The position numbers were made by a program, and so were the translations under genes. DNA of 64,000 nt from Methylotenera sp. (GTDB lineage Bacteria; Pseudomonadota; Gammaproteobacteria; Burkholderiales; Methylophilaceae), in the NCBI GenBank assembly GCA_021732405.1, contig JAKFVB010000002.1, positions 33,739-97,738 of the forward strand, written 5' to 3'. Below, piece after piece: positions 47,667-57,671 of the stretch; position 1 is the stretch's first letter; each line of letters begins with the position of its first letter. The notes below the pieces were generated by a model. That model searched no databases. It had not been told where the DNA came from and saw only the letters and a program-made list of their open reading frames with translations.

Positions 47667-48443
47667 CTAATGTGCTCCTGCTTTTGCCGCTCGCTGCGGA
47701 AAAAAATAAATGCATGCTAGGATCAGTAACATGAGCGTGATGGATGCAGAGTAACGGCTTAGTGCCAATCCCCCAGAGGCAACTGGTTTATCAAGGAAAT
47801 CACCGACAACCGCACCGAGCGGGCGGGTTAAAATAAAGGCTCCCCAGAATAAGAGGGTTTTAGATATTCTTGTATAAAAATGTGCGACTATGATGATCAA
47901 TAAAATACTTCCGAAAATTGCTGCTGCTCCAACATAGCCTAACCCAGCTGCATCGGCTGTCCAATCACCAAGCGCGGTGCCTAAGGTCTGTGAGAACATA
48001 ATGGTCACCCAGTAAAACATCTCTGCTGTTGGTGTGTTGACTGTGTTTATAGAAACTGAACCGAGTGTTTTGTACCACACCATTAAAGAGGCAAGCAATA
48101 AGCCGAGCAAAAGCGCAGACCCGCCTGTGTAGCCAATGCCCAAAGACCGTGTTGCATAGTCGGCTAAAGTTGTTCCCACCGTAGTAGTGGCAACAATAGT
48201 TAGCCAGTACAAATAAGGATGGAATTGCCTAGCTTTAATTTGTGCCGTTACGGCAATAATAAAAATGCCTGCAAAAATGAATGTGCTAAATAAATAACCT
48301 AGATTTAGCGACATGGATACTGCATCTCCCGCCGTTTCACCAAGAGTAGTTGCAAAAATCTTAACTATCCAAAAAACAAATGTTAATGCAGGGACTTTAC
48401 TCAGCACCTCGCCATACATAATCTCTTGATTCATACGTTTCAC
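47667..48443 (-). CDS. COG4705/DUF347-repeat membrane protein
   Basis: Four G(E/T)xxGD...GY repeats (LGETAGDAVS, VGTTLADYAT, LGTALGDWTA, LGAVVGDFLD). Confidence 0.75.
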   Translation of the reverse strand: MKRMNQEIMYGEVLSKVPALTFVFWIVKIFATTLGETAGDAVSMSLNLGYLFSTFIFAGIFIIAVTAQIKARQFHPYLYWLTIVATTTVGTTLADYATRSLGIGYTGGSALLLGLLLASLMVWYKTLGSVSINTVNTPTAEMFYWVTIMFSQTLGTALGDWTADAAGLGYVGAAAIFGSILLIIIVAHFYTRISKTLLFWGAFILTRPLGAVVGDFLDKPVASGGLALSRYSASITLMLLILACIYFFPQRAAKAGAH

Positions 48444-48457
48444 TTAGCACTCCTTTG

Positions 48458-50395
48458 TTAGTTTATATTTTCAGATTCTTTTAATGCGCCCGTTTTAAAT
48501 GCGCGATTAGCTGTTTGATAATAAGCTATCGCCTCATTCAACAATGCCTTATCCATTTTTGTAGGCGTAGACTCCATCGTGATGGGATCAACCTTGTAAG
48601 CTTCTGTTTTTTGTTTAGGGCTTAATACAACCAAAGTATCATTTTTGTAATATCCCAACTCTTGGTAATTGCTGATGAATGCACGCGAGGCAATTTGCTC
48701 GGATTGATCTTCAAACAGCGACTGACCAAAAAAATGCTCATCGCCTTTTTTACCCAACACATCCAATAGTGTTGGCACGATATCAATTTGGCTGGCCATA
48801 CGGCTGTAATGACCTGAAGGCAACATGTCAGGTGCGTAAAAAATTAAAGGGATGTGATATTTAGCAACTGGGAGTTTGGTTTTTCCAGCAACAGATGAAC
48901 AGTGGTCTGCCACAATCACAAATAAGGTATCTTTAAACCAAGGTTTTGTTTTGGCTTTTGCAATTAGCTGACCAATAGCGTAATCGGTATATTTGACTGC
49001 ACCTGCTCGATTACCTTGTGGCAAATCAATTTTACCCGCAGGATAAGTAAATGGTCGATGGTTACTCGTTGTCATAATTTGCGCAAAAAATGGCTTGCCT
49101 GTTTTTGATGTCTTATCAAGCTGCAAAATTGCGTTATCAAACAAACTTTCATCATCTACACCCCAAACATTTTCATGCTGTATCGTTTTTTTATCGAAAT
49201 CAGTACGGTCTACCACTTTGTAGTTATTACCTCTGTAATAGGCATTCATGTTATCAAAGTAGCCATAGCCTCCGTAGATAAAGAATGTATTGAAGTTTTG
49301 CGCCCCTAGCATTTCGCCAATGGTGGCTAGATGCTCATTATTAGGTCTGCGCACAATGGCTTGGCCAGGAATAGGTGGGATTGCAATAGTAAGTGCGTCT
49401 AAGCCGCGCACCGTACGCGTGCCAGTTGCAAAAATTTTGTCAAAAATTAATCCTTCTTTAGCTATTTTGTCTAGGTTAGGTGTTAGATTTTCAGTATTGC
49501 CATATACGCCAACATACGAAGCAGAAAAGCTTTCAACTGAAACCAACACAATGTTTTTAGGGCGACGTTTGAAATTACCCATTTCGAAAGTTTCGGCTTC
49601 ATCTACATCTTCTTTAAGTACATCTGTAGTTAATTTTCGCTCTACTTCAAGACTACGTAGAACTTTATCCGCCTTAGCCTGAGGTATAGTTTTGTAAAAT
49701 TGGTCATAATCTAATTCATTACGACGCATGGCGGACGCCAAAGTAAACAAACCATTACCCGATAACTCATTGGCATAAGCATTTTTACTGAATGCCATTT
49801 GATCAGCGTTTGCAAGTTGATAACTTAATAGTGGTAGGCCTAACAGCGCCAACAATATAATTGTTTTCTGTTTAGCCAACATAGGATTATGTTTAAACAC
49901 TATAAATTTGTGTGCCAACCACATCATGCACATTGCTATAAAAGCGATTGCAAACACTATTAAAGGTACTGGATAAGACTCACGAATATTCCCGACCACT
50001 TCATGGGTGTAAATTAAATAATCGACTGCGATAAAATTGAATCTTGTGGTGAATTCTTGCCAAAATATCACTTCCGAAACCACACCAAATAAAAGAGCAA
50101 AAGTAATAACACATGCAATTGCCCATTTTAATGGGTTAAGCCAGCGTTTGGTTCGCCAGCTATTAGGCAAGGCTATGGAGAGTATTAACCAAGGTACGAT
50201 TAAATAAGCCAGTGTGCTCAAGTCAAACCATAAGCCACGACTCAACATTTTAATGGTTTGACCAAGAGATAACTGCGTTGGACCAACATCTATCCAAAGC
50301 GCTAACCTAAGCAATAGCCACACACTCAAAGCAATCAAGGTCAGAAATACAGTGAAAGGTAATTCAATACGAGAGGATTTTAATGTTTTTTGCAT
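48458..50395 (-). CDS. LTA synthase/phosphoethanolamine transferase-like sulfatase-fold membrane protein
   Basis: N-terminal TM segments; NIVLVSVESFSASYVGVYG; FVIVADHCSSV. Confidence 0.8.
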   Translation of the reverse strand: MQKTLKSSRIELPFTVFLTLIALSVWLLLRLALWIDVGPTQLSLGQTIKMLSRGLWFDLSTLAYLIVPWLILSIALPNSWRTKRWLNPLKWAIACVITFALLFGVVSEVIFWQEFTTRFNFIAVDYLIYTHEVVGNIRESYPVPLIVFAIAFIAMCMMWLAHKFIVFKHNPMLAKQKTIILLALLGLPLLSYQLANADQMAFSKNAYANELSGNGLFTLASAMRRNELDYDQFYKTIPQAKADKVLRSLEVERKLTTDVLKEDVDEAETFEMGNFKRRPKNIVLVSVESFSASYVGVYGNTENLTPNLDKIAKEGLIFDKIFATGTRTVRGLDALTIAIPPIPGQAIVRRPNNEHLATIGEMLGAQNFNTFFIYGGYGYFDNMNAYYRGNNYKVVDRTDFDKKTIQHENVWGVDDESLFDNAILQLDKTSKTGKPFFAQIMTTSNHRPFTYPAGKIDLPQGNRAGAVKYTDYAIGQLIAKAKTKPWFKDTLFVIVADHCSSVAGKTKLPVAKYHIPLIFYAPDMLPSGHYSRMASQIDIVPTLLDVLGKKGDEHFFGQSLFEDQSEQIASRAFISNYQELGYYKNDTLVVLSPKQKTEAYKVDPITMESTPTKMDKALLNEAIAYYQTANRAFKTGALKESENIN

Positions 50396-50426
50396 GGTGA
50401 CTTATCAATAATGTTCATTAGGAAAA

Positions 50427-51170
50427 TTAGTACGTGTAATCAAGCGATCTAAATTCGACTTGCTTTTTTTTAGCGAGGCTGGCTATGTTGCAAGCGCTAA
50501 GGATTAATAAAACCAACCACACCACCCAGGCAGACCAAAGACTATGCGATAAGAAATGTGCACCACGTATCATTTGTGTCCAACCCATCACAAAGCCCAG
50601 CATGAGAGACATCACTAAACTGACGTAGGCGAATATTGGATGTGTGCGTCGGAAGGTAAAGAAGAATGCCATCAATGCAAATCCACCGCTGGCATGCCCG
50701 CCTGGCCAGCAATGTCCACCCAGCTCTCCGATTGGTAAGCTAGCGAACATTGGATAAAATTGAAGGCTGCCGCCAAACTGGGTCAAATCCCAAGGGCATG
50801 CATGCATGCTTTGACTTTTAAGAATAGAGACTGCAAGCGTGCTTAGCATCATGCCTACGAAAGACCAACATAATTGACGGCGGACCAATGCAGATAATTT
50901 GAATTTATCACCTAAGACAGCTAAGAATAGCGTCGTTAGGGCCACAAAAATTACAAAATACCGTAATCCCACATGCATCACTTGTGTTAAAAATAAGTCA
51001 TTCTTTAAACTGAAAACTTTATTTTCTATATCGTAATAAGGAATGATTAAATCAAAATCCAAATTAGTTCTTGGATAAATCCACAATAGAAATACTGCAC
51101 AAGCAATCAAATAAAACATCTGTTTGATATGCCAGATTGCGAACGGAGTTAGCTTGTCAAAGGCCCTCAT
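50427..51170 (-). CDS. PAP2-family membrane phosphatase
   Basis: GGHCWPGGHASGGFALMAF and RGAHFLSHSLWSAW PAP2 motifs. Confidence 0.85.
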   Translation of the reverse strand: MRAFDKLTPFAIWHIKQMFYLIACAVFLLWIYPRTNLDFDLIIPYYDIENKVFSLKNDLFLTQVMHVGLRYFVIFVALTTLFLAVLGDKFKLSALVRRQLCWSFVGMMLSTLAVSILKSQSMHACPWDLTQFGGSLQFYPMFASLPIGELGGHCWPGGHASGGFALMAFFFTFRRTHPIFAYVSLVMSLMLGFVMGWTQMIRGAHFLSHSLWSAWVVWLVLLILSACNIASLAKKKQVEFRSLDYTY

Positions 51171-53893
51171 TATTGAGCCTCAGCTTTAGTTGATTTTTTA
51201 GTGAAGTGGCTCAAATCACGCATGATTTGCATATTGCTGGTACTTTTTTTATGCAACATCGCGCTTGCATCCTCGCCAATGAGCGCGACATCTTTTCTTG
51301 TGCTCACTTTTTGCATAAAAAATGCTTTGCTATTTACTGGCTGAACAATTTTCACGTCCTGATCGACATAGGCCAATTTATCCCAGTCAGCGATGTAAGT
51401 ATAATCACGGACTTTATCTCCCAATAAATTGAAGCCAATACTGTAATCACTTTCTGGATTCGATACGCCTAAAATTGGCATTAGTGTTGGCACAATGTCA
51501 CTGTGACTGGTTAATCTCGACACAATCTTTGCGGCTTGTTTTGGAGCATAGATCACTAGTGGTGTACGTACTTGCTCATCGACAAATGTTGAGTTATGAC
51601 CCCAAAAGCCATGCTCCATAAACTCTTCACCATGATCACCAACTAAAATCACAATAGTGCTATCAAGTAAGTTTTTCTCATTTAGATAATCAAACACGCG
51701 CTTATATTGGCTATCTAAATGATGCACTGCATTAATGTAGCGATTTTTAATTGGTACAATATCCTGACGGAGTGCCTCTTTGCTTAAGGTGGCATAGTTC
51801 AAATCATCACGATAAGGCTTAGCAATCACACTTTCAGGCGGAAAAAAGTAGCGCGCGTGAGGCGACTCAAAAAACATAAAGGTAAAGAATGGTTTGCTGG
51901 TATCTCGCTTGTCTATAAATTGAAGTAAATCACTTATATTTTTCTGATCGTTCTGCCAAGAAATTTTGCCGTTACGTTGTAAAGCTTGCATTTCGTTCTC
52001 TGGCACTTTTGCAAAAATAGTTCTATCAAATTCAGGATAACTAAATAAGGCGCTGGTAAAAAAGCGCATCTGATAGTCTTGCTTCTGCATCACATCAATA
52101 ATTGCTGCACCCTTCTGCTCTTGTAAAAACTGAAACCAATAACTAGCAGGCATGCCCATAAACATACTAAAAACACCTGCCCGCGTACCATTGCCACCAC
52201 TATAATTTTGAGTAAAACGGGTTGCTTGTTTAGCGAATTGCCAAGTATTTGGCATAACTTTTTCGTTTAGAGTATCTGCTCGCCAGGATTCAGCCGTCAG
52301 CCAAATAATGTTGTAAGGCTTTGCTGGCTTAGTATATTGAATGGGGTTTAGCGGATAATTAAGTTTTCCTTTAATTTTTAGTGAAGTGTCTCTTCTACCT
52401 GTAATCCCCATTGATTTAAATAGACTGCGTGAGGATACTGTTTGATAAAAAGGTACCGCTTGAGCCACCGAAGCAAGGCCATTAGAAGTAAAACGATCAA
52501 ACGCGAATGTCATGTGTAGCGTAATAACCGCTACAAATGCGATCAAAATACCGCGCCAATTGGAGAAAAAATTTAATGAATTTAGTCGGGTTACTATGCG
52601 TGCCTTACTTAAACGAATCGCAAAATAAAGTAAACTGATTTGCATCAAGAAAAAGCCTATTGCAATTGCTGCAAAGCTAGCATCAGTTGCTGCGCTACCG
52701 CCTAAAGACTCTATACCCCCTGGCGTAAACACCAAATTAAGAACAAAACCATTGATATACATGCCGTAAAGTGTGTAAAGCTTAGCATTTGCATAAAAGA
52801 TTAGACTAGTTACACCGGTGGTAATGATGGCAATGGCATAAACAATTTTTTGATATTTATTATTGGGTGAATCTGCTTGCTCGATTTTGACTTTAAGAAG
52901 TTTTTTTGTGAGATGTGTAATGGCGTAAGCTGGTAATAAATAAAATACCCCGTACATCAATAAAGCAACTATTAAAAATGCAAACGTCAGAATGTTTTCT
53001 GTATAAATAGAACTATTCAGGCGCACACTTAAAAATCCATGTAGAGACTCACCATATTTCAATTGGCCATCTCTATATTTGATAGGGTATAAACTAGCCC
53101 CACCACCACCAGAAATAAAATATAGGGGTTCATTTTGATTAACGATGGCTTGTTGGTTGTGGTCATGTCCGCTGATATAAGCATCGATTTTTGCTTCTTT
53201 GAGCGCAGGTAAAATATATTCCTGCATCAGTGCGGTTTCATCCGCATGTTTGCCATAATTTCGAACAGGGTGATGCCCTATCACTATGCGCCAAATAGGT
53301 TGTTTAGTATTTTCTGCAAAGCTTTTCCGAATAAAGTTTGCTTGTGTTTTTAATGATTGAACGTTTGGCTGTGTATCCAAAAACACTACTCTCAATAGTG
53401 GCCTTCCTCCTATGTTCCCCATATCTCTAGTGTAAAATCTTGCTGGCATGCGCCAACGATTTGAACCCAGATGCTGTTCCGAGTAAGCTAATTCATCTTG
53501 AATTTTTTTTAACTTGTCATGATTACCCAGTACTGCATAAAAAGGTACAGCATCTAAAAATCTGCCTGAGTAAACGTTTTCAAAATATGCGTTCCACACC
53601 TTACTCTTTAAGCCCAAGTCTCTGCTTGTATAAAAATTATCGCCTAGAACAGCTACAAAATCTAATTTCTGGTATTTTTCTGCAACTTCTTCCATTGCTT
53701 TGGCAACGCGCCATTGTGCAAAATTCCCTTTCCCCGCATCGTCTAAAGCAAAAAAAGTAATTTCTTTGGATTCATTAATGTCAGAAGGAATGCTTTGATT
53801 TGGCTCTTTAGTAATAAATACAAAACATGCAATTAGAAATAATATAAGCGCAAATACAAAAAGAGAATATTTGATTCGGAGTAAATTTGGCAT
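51170..53893 (-). CDS. metallophosphoesterase fused to a YejM/LTA-synthase-like membrane sulfatase domain
   Basis: N-terminal FALDDAGKG, VLGDNFY, VLGNHDK, IGHHP, SGHDHNQ; TM block; C-terminal WLTAESWRADTL, FTFMFFESPHARYF, VGDHGEEFMEHG. Confidence 0.85.
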   Translation of the reverse strand: MPNLLRIKYSLFVFALILFLIACFVFITKEPNQSIPSDINESKEITFFALDDAGKGNFAQWRVAKAMEEVAEKYQKLDFVAVLGDNFYTSRDLGLKSKVWNAYFENVYSGRFLDAVPFYAVLGNHDKLKKIQDELAYSEQHLGSNRWRMPARFYTRDMGNIGGRPLLRVVFLDTQPNVQSLKTQANFIRKSFAENTKQPIWRIVIGHHPVRNYGKHADETALMQEYILPALKEAKIDAYISGHDHNQQAIVNQNEPLYFISGGGGASLYPIKYRDGQLKYGESLHGFLSVRLNSSIYTENILTFAFLIVALLMYGVFYLLPAYAITHLTKKLLKVKIEQADSPNNKYQKIVYAIAIITTGVTSLIFYANAKLYTLYGMYINGFVLNLVFTPGGIESLGGSAATDASFAAIAIGFFLMQISLLYFAIRLSKARIVTRLNSLNFFSNWRGILIAFVAVITLHMTFAFDRFTSNGLASVAQAVPFYQTVSSRSLFKSMGITGRRDTSLKIKGKLNYPLNPIQYTKPAKPYNIIWLTAESWRADTLNEKVMPNTWQFAKQATRFTQNYSGGNGTRAGVFSMFMGMPASYWFQFLQEQKGAAIIDVMQKQDYQMRFFTSALFSYPEFDRTIFAKVPENEMQALQRNGKISWQNDQKNISDLLQFIDKRDTSKPFFTFMFFESPHARYFFPPESVIAKPYRDDLNYATLSKEALRQDIVPIKNRYINAVHHLDSQYKRVFDYLNEKNLLDSTIVILVGDHGEEFMEHGFWGHNSTFVDEQVRTPLVIYAPKQAAKIVSRLTSHSDIVPTLMPILGVSNPESDYSIGFNLLGDKVRDYTYIADWDKLAYVDQDVKIVQPVNSKAFFMQKVSTRKDVALIGEDASAMLHKKSTSNMQIMRDLSHFTKKSTKAEAQ

Positions 53894-54164
53894 AAATATA
53901 GATTCATCAATGATAATTTATCTCAATTTATGCAACTAACATGCCTACGACATAACATATTGTTTTTAATGAATAAATTTAGCTTCCTATTAAACTACTA
54001 GCAAATTTCATGCAAAATATGCATACATCTATGCATTTACTGATACATTTCTTGCAAAATTTGCGTACTCATGGCTAATTTGATTAATAACGGATGATAT
54101 TTTTGCGTACTAAAGTTAAATCCATAGCTCAGCAAATGCTTTAAATCTTTAGTATTGAATTGAA

Positions 54165-55511
54165 TTAAGCATTAAGCGCATTCTTATGCGCAAAATAAAC
54201 TCTAAATGAAAGTCCAGGATCAAGATTTGACAACTGAATATATGCGCCATGCTGTGTTGCAATTTCTTTAACGATAGAGAGCCCCAGACCTGATCCATCA
54301 ATATTTTGATTATCCCCTCTATAAAACCGTTCAAATACTCGCTCAAGTTCGTGAGTGGCTATTCCCACACCAGAGTCATTTACCTCCAGAATAATATTTT
54401 GTGAATCTGAAAACAAAGAAATATCTACTTTTCCATTAATTGGTGTGTAGCGAATTGCATTGTCAACGATATTGTTAATGAGTATCGCTATATTCTGAGG
54501 AACTCCTGATATCACGAACACTTCTGAAGTGTTTAGTCCTAAGTCAATACACTTTTCATGTGCCAAAGGCAACAAACCCTCAATACTTTCCTTTATCAGG
54601 TTTAGCATATTGATAGACTGGTTTTCCTTGGCCTGACTATTTGGTTCAATACGCGCTAATGTCAGTAATTGACTAACTAGTTGCTCTGATCGATTTATAC
54701 CGGTTTTCAGATTCTGGATAGCAACTTCTCGCTCCGCATCTGAACTAGACTGCTCAATTAAAGTAAGTTGTAATTTCAGCGCAGTGATTGGTGTGCGTAA
54801 TTCATGGGCAGCATCTGAAGTAAACCGCTTTAATACTCCCACCATGTCAGATACTTTAGCCATGAATATATTCAGTGAATGTACTAAAGGCTTAATCTCT
54901 GTTGGTATCTTATCGTCTGAAAATGGTTTTAAATTTAAGCTCTCTCTGTGCTTAATTTCAGCGGACAATGCTGATAGAGGGGAAAGGGCTTTTCTGATTG
55001 CGTAAAAAATTAATATGACCAAAACAGGAATGAATAAGAGCTGCGAGAGCATTAAACTGATGGCAGTATCTTTAATGGTTTTTTTTCTTAATTTTAAAGA
55101 CTGAGCTACTTGAATGGTTTCTTGATTCACTTTAACTGCAAAAAATCGCCATTGATTATTCTGGTATTTTTGCGTCGAAAGACCTGCCACAGAAGGATGT
55201 GGTACTTTAGCTTGCGGATGAGAGACATATAGCACTGCGCCGTCTTTAGTTATTACGCGCACATACAACTCCTCTTCACTTTTTATCTTAAGGCCCGTAC
55301 CAACTTGATTATTACTGTAGAGATGAGTGACATCTTCAATTGCAAGATGCTGTGCAGCAATTGCGCTAGCTACTTGTTGTAAATTAGCATCGTACAATTC
55401 ATTAAGTTCTTCTTTACTGACCCAATAAGATGCATAACTTATCAGGGCGTATATCACCAGAATCGCCAGTGTGATATAGATCAGCAAAAAGCGTTTAATG
55501 GAATAACTCAT
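54165..55511 (-). CDS. sensor histidine kinase, QseC/PmrB-like
   Basis: TM regions; DAAHELRTPITALKLQL; GSGLGLSIVKEIA. Confidence 0.85.
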   Translation of the reverse strand: MSYSIKRFLLIYITLAILVIYALISYASYWVSKEELNELYDANLQQVASAIAAQHLAIEDVTHLYSNNQVGTGLKIKSEEELYVRVITKDGAVLYVSHPQAKVPHPSVAGLSTQKYQNNQWRFFAVKVNQETIQVAQSLKLRKKTIKDTAISLMLSQLLFIPVLVILIFYAIRKALSPLSALSAEIKHRESLNLKPFSDDKIPTEIKPLVHSLNIFMAKVSDMVGVLKRFTSDAAHELRTPITALKLQLTLIEQSSSDAEREVAIQNLKTGINRSEQLVSQLLTLARIEPNSQAKENQSINMLNLIKESIEGLLPLAHEKCIDLGLNTSEVFVISGVPQNIAILINNIVDNAIRYTPINGKVDISLFSDSQNIILEVNDSGVGIATHELERVFERFYRGDNQNIDGSGLGLSIVKEIATQHGAYIQLSNLDPGLSFRVYFAHKNALNA

Positions 55512-56173
55512 GTATTGGCTTTCAGTTTAGGGAAGGTGTAACCAACACCTCTTACATTTAAAATTATCTCAGCGCCAAATTTTCGTCTAATGGTATGAAT
55601 ATGTACTTCTACGGCATTACTCTCTACCTCTTCATCCCAAGCATAAATTTTTTCCTCTAAATGGCTTCTTGAGTAAATCACTCCTGGGTTTTCTAGTAGC
55701 GTTTGCATAATACTAAAGGCTTTGACTGAAAGCCTTTCAGCCACACCTCGATAACTTAATGTATAAGTGGCTGGGTTTAGACTGGCATCGCCATAGGTAA
55801 TCAAAGGGTTAGTGCGGTCTTGTTTTCGTCTAGTCAGGACGCGGATTCTTGCCTCTAACTCTTCTAGAGCAAATGGCTTTAATAGATAATCATCAGCACC
55901 ACAATCAAGACCTTTCACACGACCCTCAACACTATCGCGTGCTGTAATAATCAATACTGGTATCGTCACACCTTTTTCACGTAATTGAATCAAGTATTCG
56001 AGCCCAGAACGTTTGGGCAAGCCAAGATCTAGTAAGATTAAATCATATGCCTCTAGGGTTAAGGTCTGCTCTGCTGCAAAGGTATCTGTGACCCAATTCA
56101 CAGCATGACTTTTCAAAGCCTTTTGTAGGCTCTGGCCAATCATTTCGTCATCCTCAACCAATAGTATTCGCAC
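55508..56173 (-). CDS. OmpR-family response regulator, QseB/PmrA-like
   Basis: MRILLVEDDEMIGQSL; DLILLDLGLPKRSG; winged-helix C-terminus VEVHIHTIRRKFG; overlaps kinase gene. Confidence 0.9.
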   Translation of the reverse strand: MRILLVEDDEMIGQSLQKALKSHAVNWVTDTFAAEQTLTLEAYDLILLDLGLPKRSGLEYLIQLREKGVTIPVLIITARDSVEGRVKGLDCGADDYLLKPFALEELEARIRVLTRRKQDRTNPLITYGDASLNPATYTLSYRGVAERLSVKAFSIMQTLLENPGVIYSRSHLEEKIYAWDEEVESNAVEVHIHTIRRKFGAEIILNVRGVGYTFPKLKANT

Positions 56174-56241
56174 GATTAGTCCTTTTACTTTTTAAAACTA
56201 CAACTGCTGATATGCATATAACCTTATTTTGTCACGCAATA

Positions 56242-56290
56242 CTTAATGGAAACTTAAAGAAATAACTTCATCTGTTAAGTTTCCATTAAG
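56242..56290. promoter_or_regulatory. perfect 16-bp inverted repeat CTTAATGGAAACTTAA-N17-TTAAGTTTCCATTAAG
   Basis: Read directly; lies in divergent intergenic region between response regulator and RND operon; each arm contains CTTAA-N6-CTTAA. Confidence 0.85.
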
Positions 56291-56339
56291 TTTAAGCCAT
56301 TAAAGTGCACACAACTTTATTAAAGTATCCGATGCACTT

Positions 56340-57671
56340 ATGCCATTCAAGTTGATCAATTGCTTTGTTTTACTAGCCACTGTTGCAGCAATCAGTGGCT
56401 GTCAAGCCATTCCTAACACTATTGATAAACCAGGCGTGTTTCAAAAGATAGTTGCTTACGATCAGCAACTATCTAGCAACACTGTTGATGATATAGAGCG
56501 CATAGAAGCCAAACTTAAAGAAAAAACCACGCTAACAGAAGATGATGCGGTGCTGTATGCACTAAATAATAATGCAAATTTTAAGGCGTTATTGATAGAC
56601 CTCAAACTAGCAAAAGCAGATTTAGTAAATGCAGGTTTATTGCCAAACCCTGAATTGCTGTTTGCATTTGGCGTGTCTAATAAACCATACCGCTATGCGA
56701 TTGATTTACCGATAGAGGCTTTATGGCTACGCCCTATAAGATTGCGCAATATGAAGCATGAAGCCGATGCTGTAGCACACCGTCTTACACAGTCAGGCCT
56801 CAATCTCATTAAAGATGTACGTATCATCTATGCACAAACGGTTTTAGCGCAAGAGCAATTAAAGGTGGCTGAGTCATCCTACCAATTGCGCAATAATATT
56901 TATACACTCTCACAGAAGCGCCTCGAAGCAGGTGATATCAATGGTAAAGATATTTTGCTGGCGCAGAATGATGCCGCTATTGCCAAGCGTGATTGGGAAC
57001 TTGCGCATTATGATGTAAAAATCAAAAAGCAAAGTTTTCTTAATGCGTTGGGTATTGGGCAAAAATATCAAGATATTGCGTTAGCCCCTAATCTCATTCC
57101 TCCTTGCAATATAAATGAAGTGGATCAGCTAGTAACCCAATCGCTTGAACAGCGCCCAGATATCTTGTCTGCAAAATATTCAATCAATGCTTCAAAAGAG
57201 AAAATCAAATTATCAAAATTAAACTGGCTCAAGTTTACAGCCACTGCCGATGCGACCAGCGGGACTCAGAGTGGTCACACGCTTGGTCCTTCGATTAGAT
57301 CAACCATTCCCATTGCCAATCAAAACCAAGGTGCTATCAGTAGAGCAGAAGCTGAGCTGGAAAAGGCGGAATTCAGTCTGGAAGCATTGAAACAGCAGGC
57401 ATTGCTAGAGACAAAGACTGCAAATCTCCAATATCAGCAATCTTGCCGGGACTGGCATGTATTACAAGAGACTCTGATGCCAAATGTGCAGCAAATGGTT
57501 CATTTAACAGAACGCTCCTATCAAAAAGGCGACATTGCTTATTTGCAAACGCTGGAGGCAAATCGCCAGTTCGTGGATACACAAATGAGGGAAGTTCAGC
57601 TGAAAGCAGACCTTATAGCCAAGTATGCAGAATTGATGCGCAACAGCAGCAAAAAAGTTGATGCTAAATAA
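56340..57671 (+). CDS. TolC-family outer membrane lipoprotein of RND efflux operon
   Basis: AAISGCQ lipobox; TolC-family features. Confidence 0.8.
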   Translation: MPFKLINCFVLLATVAAISGCQAIPNTIDKPGVFQKIVAYDQQLSSNTVDDIERIEAKLKEKTTLTEDDAVLYALNNNANFKALLIDLKLAKADLVNAGLLPNPELLFAFGVSNKPYRYAIDLPIEALWLRPIRLRNMKHEADAVAHRLTQSGLNLIKDVRIIYAQTVLAQEQLKVAESSYQLRNNIYTLSQKRLEAGDINGKDILLAQNDAAIAKRDWELAHYDVKIKKQSFLNALGIGQKYQDIALAPNLIPPCNINEVDQLVTQSLEQRPDILSAKYSINASKEKIKLSKLNWLKFTATADATSGTQSGHTLGPSIRSTIPIANQNQGAISRAEAELEKAEFSLEALKQQALLETKTANLQYQQSCRDWHVLQETLMPNVQQMVHLTERSYQKGDIAYLQTLEANRQFVDTQMREVQLKADLIAKYAELMRNSSKKVDAK

